The notes under the pieces were generated by a model. It did no database searches. It saw only the letters and a list, made by a program, of their open reading frames with translations, and was not told the DNA's origin. Positions 60,853-64,000 of a stretch of 64,000 bases of DNA are shown here, one piece after another. The translations under genes and the position numbers were made by a program. Positions within the stretch are counted from its first letter, which is position 1; the number at the start of each line of letters is the position of its first letter. Source of the DNA: Bacteroidales bacterium UBA5536 (GTDB lineage: Bacteria; Bacteroidota; Bacteroidia; Bacteroidales; F082); the NCBI GenBank assembly GCA_002426795.1, contig DINQ01000020.1:133017-197016 (forward strand), read 5' to 3'.

Positions 60853-62652
60853 TTAATGAGGTATTTTTACATGAATGTATGTTCCTGTGCCTTTTTCTGA
60901 TTCAATGGCAATTTCGCCCTGCAGCAACTGCACCCGCTCGCGCATGTTGTTGATTCCATTGCCACAGAATTTTCGCTCCTGATGATACCTGAATCCCCTG
61001 CCGTTGTCATTGATATCCAGGTATACAAAAGCTTCGTCCGAATGCAATTTAAGGCCAATTTTCGTTGCTTTGCTGTGCTTCATGGCGTTATTCAAGGCTT
61101 CTTGCGCAATGCGGTAAAGATAAGTATTGATTTTGTCTTCACTTTTAATTTGGTAACCCAAAGTGTCGATCGAAACCTCAATGCCGCTGCTTTTTGTGAG
61201 TTCTTTGCACAGATTTTTGAGGGCGTCTGAAATGCCAAACTCATTCAGAACAGCCGGTATCAGGTTGTTTGAAATGGACCGAACCTCGCTGATGGTATTA
61301 GCCATGAGATTTTTAGATTCTGTAAGAATTTCCTGTGCTTTCTCGGGAGAGCTTTTCGATGCACGTTCCAGGCGCATCTTAATGGCCAGAATCGATTGGC
61401 CAAGTCCATCATGCAGTTCGCGGGCAAGTCGTTGCCGCTCAAGTTCCTGTCCATCAATCATGGAGGTCATGCGCATGGCACGCTCGGTTTTCAGGTTTTC
61501 AGTTTGCTCTTTGATTTTGGCCGACATCTCGTTGAATGCATTGATCAGACTGTTGATTTCATCGTTGCTTTGGATGTTTTCGACCAGTGCATCGTATTTG
61601 CCATCGGTAATGTGCTCAGCAGCTTGCTTCAACCTGATGATTGGCGAGCTGATGCGCTTGGCAATCAGATACACAAATGCGAACAACAGCAGCGACATCA
61701 ACGCGCTGAGATAGAGAATGTTGTTTCTGAGCGACCGGATGGGCACAAGCGCCTCTTGCTCATCTATTTCGGTAATCAAAATCCAGTTGATTCCGTTGAC
61801 ATGTATATCCGTATAAGAACTTAAAACGTTGATATTCCGATAATCACGTATAACGGCCTGACCCGAAAAACCCTGCTTTGCTTTTTGGGTTGCAGGCGTG
61901 TTAACTATCTTTTTATAAATAGCGTCGTGCTGGAACCGCGAATGACTGCGCATGAGTAAATCATATCCTACCAAATACGATTCGCCCGACTGTCCCAAAC
62001 CGTTCTGTGGATTGTTTTCGAGCAGCATATTGCTGATGGCGTTGGCATCGATCTCTACGACCACCGTTCCAAAATAACGACCTTTCTGGTCAAAAATACC
62101 CTTACTTCCATAAATCGCTGGTTGTGAGCTTTGTGAAATGGTAAAGTCTTGAAAAAGCACACTATCGGAGATTTGCGTCTGACGAATGATATTCCCGAAA
62201 GGGAGTGCTGAAGTATTGCTGATTGTGAACTGCGTTTCATTGTCGGAAGTTACTATAAAGGATGCTGTTTTTCCTCCTTCGGCAAGCAGGTAAAAACGTG
62301 TATAAAAATTGCCTGAGCTTAAATGTTTTTGTAAAAACTTCTTATATTCTGTCAGGATTAAAGCACTGTCGCCCTGAAAATTCTCTTGATTCCAGTTAAG
62401 CAGTTGAGTAATTAAGTATACATCGTCGGTGTGTGCGATTAAATCCAGATCGGCTGATCTGTCCATAAAAAACCGCTCAATCCGGTATTGTTTTTCAGTT
62501 CGAACAGATGACAACTGATCAAAAGTGCGTTTCATCAAGGCATCTTTTGCCCTGAAATAGGAATAACTTCCAATCACAACTACTGTTATGATATTGAGCA
62601 ACAAAAAATATAAAACCAGTTTGCCTGTTATGGAGGTATTGTACAAACGCAT
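60853..62652 (-). CDS. Sensor histidine kinase, HisKA_3 type, with extracytoplasmic Cache-like sensor
   Basis: From ATG 62652 (MRLYNTSITGKLVLYFLLLN) the product has 599 residues. Two transmembrane helices (about 10-32 and 320-342) flank a double-Cache-like sensor; a HAMP domain (about 343-395), coiled coil, HisKA_3 dimerisation domain with the phospho-accepting His in RLARELHDGLGQSILAIKM (about 430) and an HATPase_c domain (YRIAQEALNNAMKHSKATKI, DINDNGRGF, GNGINNMRERVQLLQGE) follow. It phosphorylates the adjacent NarL-type regulator in response to an unknown periplasmic ligand. The longer TTG start at 62691 is rejected. Confidence 0.92.
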   Translation of the reverse strand: MRLYNTSITGKLVLYFLLLNIITVVVIGSYSYFRAKDALMKRTFDQLSSVRTEKQYRIERFFMDRSADLDLIAHTDDVYLITQLLNWNQENFQGDSALILTEYKKFLQKHLSSGNFYTRFYLLAEGGKTASFIVTSDNETQFTISNTSALPFGNIIRQTQISDSVLFQDFTISQSSQPAIYGSKGIFDQKGRYFGTVVVEIDANAISNMLLENNPQNGLGQSGESYLVGYDLLMRSHSRFQHDAIYKKIVNTPATQKAKQGFSGQAVIRDYRNINVLSSYTDIHVNGINWILITEIDEQEALVPIRSLRNNILYLSALMSLLLFAFVYLIAKRISSPIIRLKQAAEHITDGKYDALVENIQSNDEINSLINAFNEMSAKIKEQTENLKTERAMRMTSMIDGQELERQRLARELHDGLGQSILAIKMRLERASKSSPEKAQEILTESKNLMANTISEVRSISNNLIPAVLNEFGISDALKNLCKELTKSSGIEVSIDTLGYQIKSEDKINTYLYRIAQEALNNAMKHSKATKIGLKLHSDEAFVYLDINDNGRGFRYHQERKFCGNGINNMRERVQLLQGEIAIESEKGTGTYIHVKIPH

Positions 62653-62736
62653 AAGCTTCAATTCATTCAACCAGCCTGATTGAATGATCAAAAATGCGAT
62701 AATTATTTGAACCAGAAAAGGACTATTCCGGAAACC

Positions 62737-64000
62737 TTAATACAGGGCTGAAATATTGATGCCAAACAGGAATTCCGGAACCCATTCGTTTTTATCGAAT
62801 GCGCGCGTGATTCGACCGCCAATCATAATTGGCGCAGGCAGATTAAAAAAGTGCCAATCGGTATAGATTTCAAGTCCAGAGCTTGTTAGCTGATTCGAAG
62901 TATGCGTGCCGCTGCCCTTTAACCAGTCGGCAAAAAACGAACCCCTGATGCGTTGCAGAAAAAAGAACCCTGGTAAACTCATATCGGGGTAATAAATCGG
63001 AAAAGCATAATCGATCTTGGCTACGGTGGTTTTGTTGTAGAAAAGATCAGTATAGCCACGCGGAAAAGCGATCAAGCTTCCAAAGCTATAATAACCAGCC
63101 GTTTGCTGCTGATAGGAAATCGACAACCTGATGCCATGATGCCGTAGTAAGCCCGGGAAATAGCTTGTTGCACCGGCAAAAAGTTGTTCAGAAACTTCAT
63201 TGTCAAATGGGCTATGCCTGAACAAAAACTGAAAATTTTGACCAAACTTCGGGTATAAATCTCTTTTTGAAAGTCTTAATTGCCGGTAAGCATATAACTC
63301 ATAGCTGAAGGCGGTTGTCTGGCGTTGCCTGAAGCTCAAGCCCACATCGGGATCCATCTCGCGGATTAGCTGCCGCACCGAAACCCCTGGTCTGATTCCC
63401 CTCAGCCATTTGTCGCGGGTAAAATTGAGTGGGACATATGCGGCTGCATACCACTCGGTTTCGTTCCATTTTAGATGATAAAGTTGGTTGTCGACAACGG
63501 CATCGTTTCTGCGTAAGCCGCTGCTAATGCCCGTTTCGATGATCGGGTAAAGACCACGGTATTGAATGCTGGCGGTTGTTTTGCCGGTTTGCTCATTCAT
63601 GTCGAATACGTATCCCAGGGTTGCTACCATGGTGCTCAAACTATTCTGCGAAAACAGACTAAACCCGGGTTTCAGATTGACATTGTCGGCATCTATAAAA
63701 ACAGGAGACCAACTGTGCAGATTGAACAAATGGGCAGCTTTTCGGTAGCGTTTTTCCTGGAAGGTAAGCTCGGTATTATTTTTTATCGTGTCAACCAAAA
63801 CCAGACGCATCATACCCAGACTATCTGCCAATGGAAAAAATCCTGGAGATTTCAAATCGACAAGTTTTTGTTTTTCGGCCTGATCAATCCCTTTGGCAAG
63901 GCGATAACCATTAGCTGTATAGTCCGAAAAAATCAACTCGCCTTGGTGTCTATCCAAAATAGCATCGGTTGCTCCGAAACGAGATGTGACAAGCTGACGC
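62737..64000 (-). CDS. Outer-membrane beta-barrel protein, C-terminal part (5' end beyond window)
   Basis: The minus-strand frame is open to the window edge and gives about 420 residues without a start. The N-terminal fragment (GATDAILDRHQGELIFSDYT, then ANGYRLAKG) looks like the end of a PD40/WD40-like propeller in which each blade has a SDY or FxxYTxNG turn. The remainder (about 120-420) is rich in alternating aromatic strands (YELYAYRQLRLSKRDLYPKF, RLSISYQQQTAGYYSFGS) and ends FLFGINISALY, an outer-membrane barrel terminus. Such propeller-plus-barrel proteins are common in Bacteroidota but uncharacterised. Ends 84 bases before the histidine kinase start. Confidence 0.7.
   Translation of the reverse strand, partial: RQLVTSRFGATDAILDRHQGELIFSDYTANGYRLAKGIDQAEKQKLVDLKSPGFFPLADSLGMMRLVLVDTIKNNTELTFQEKRYRKAAHLFNLHSWSPVFIDADNVNLKPGFSLFSQNSLSTMVATLGYVFDMNEQTGKTTASIQYRGLYPIIETGISSGLRRNDAVVDNQLYHLKWNETEWYAAAYVPLNFTRDKWLRGIRPGVSVRQLIREMDPDVGLSFRQRQTTAFSYELYAYRQLRLSKRDLYPKFGQNFQFLFRHSPFDNEVSEQLFAGATSYFPGLLRHHGIRLSISYQQQTAGYYSFGSLIAFPRGYTDLFYNKTTVAKIDYAFPIYYPDMSLPGFFFLQRIRGSFFADWLKGSGTHTSNQLTSSGLEIYTDWHFFNLPAPIMIGGRITRAFDKNEWVPEFLFGINISALY

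Noticed and set aside
1..64000. CRISPR array, tRNA, rRNA, transposase or phage genes
   Set aside because: None was seen: no spaced direct-repeat series, no cloverleaf-like segment and no mobile-element enzyme. Short tRNAs or small RNAs could be missed without a covariance search.

Overview
The window is chromosomal DNA of a member of the Bacteroidota, most likely a free-living Bacteroidales/Marinilabiliales-type bacterium (lineage inferred from gene content only). The indicators are a SusC/SusD pair, a stand-alone TonB-dependent receptor, two proteins with type IX secretion (T9SS) C-terminal tails, gldF-gldG, and many TAnnTTTG promoter elements typical of the phylum. No tRNA, rRNA, CRISPR array, phage or transposase gene was seen.

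Layout. 1-10.4 kb is housekeeping and stress: partial superoxide dismutase, a TonB receptor, ribosomal protein L28, a metal-binding SlyD-like isomerase, a tiny membrane protein, a receiver/ATP-grasp fusion (4924-7929), a nitroreductase, and an aspartase fused to a cyclic-nucleotide-binding domain. 10.5-28.8 kb is a surface-polysaccharide region: WbpE-like aminotransferase, MBOAT acyltransferase with its AlgJ/AlgX-like partner, four paralogous multi-membrane-span proteins, two glycosyltransferases, rfbB, galE and a WbpD-like acetyltransferase. Identical 42-bp repeats lie next to its two outermost sugar genes.

29.1-44.9 kb is a polysaccharide utilisation locus: beta-propeller/LuxR membrane sensor, a GH144-type glucanase, SusC, SusD, a LamG surface lipoprotein, a second GH144-type lipoprotein, a GH3 beta-glucosidase and an alpha/beta-hydrolase. 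The GH144+GH3 content points to beta-1,2-glucan (sophoran) as substrate. The expected flow is surface cleavage by the lipoprotein enzyme, import by SusCD, then periplasmic breakdown by the second GH144 protein and GH3.

44.9-49.1 kb holds a second, larger receiver/ATP-grasp protein with a GAF-like N-terminus, divergent from a LuxR-type regulator whose receiver lacks the phospho-accepting Asp and the conserved Lys. The rest carries glutamate dehydrogenase, gldF-gldG-DUF4340, small secreted proteins, aquaporin, an outer-membrane-protein/ammonium-transporter operon, a complete NarL-type two-component pair and a truncated outer-membrane protein.

The least explained items are the two receiver/PPDK_N proteins with their degenerate regulator, the cNMP-aspartase fusion, the 42-residue membrane protein behind a palindromic leader, a secreted protein with an exact 32-residue repeat, and the expanded membrane-protein family. 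Many starts were moved from the longest reading frame to an internal ATG where a promoter element, signal peptide or family length supported it.
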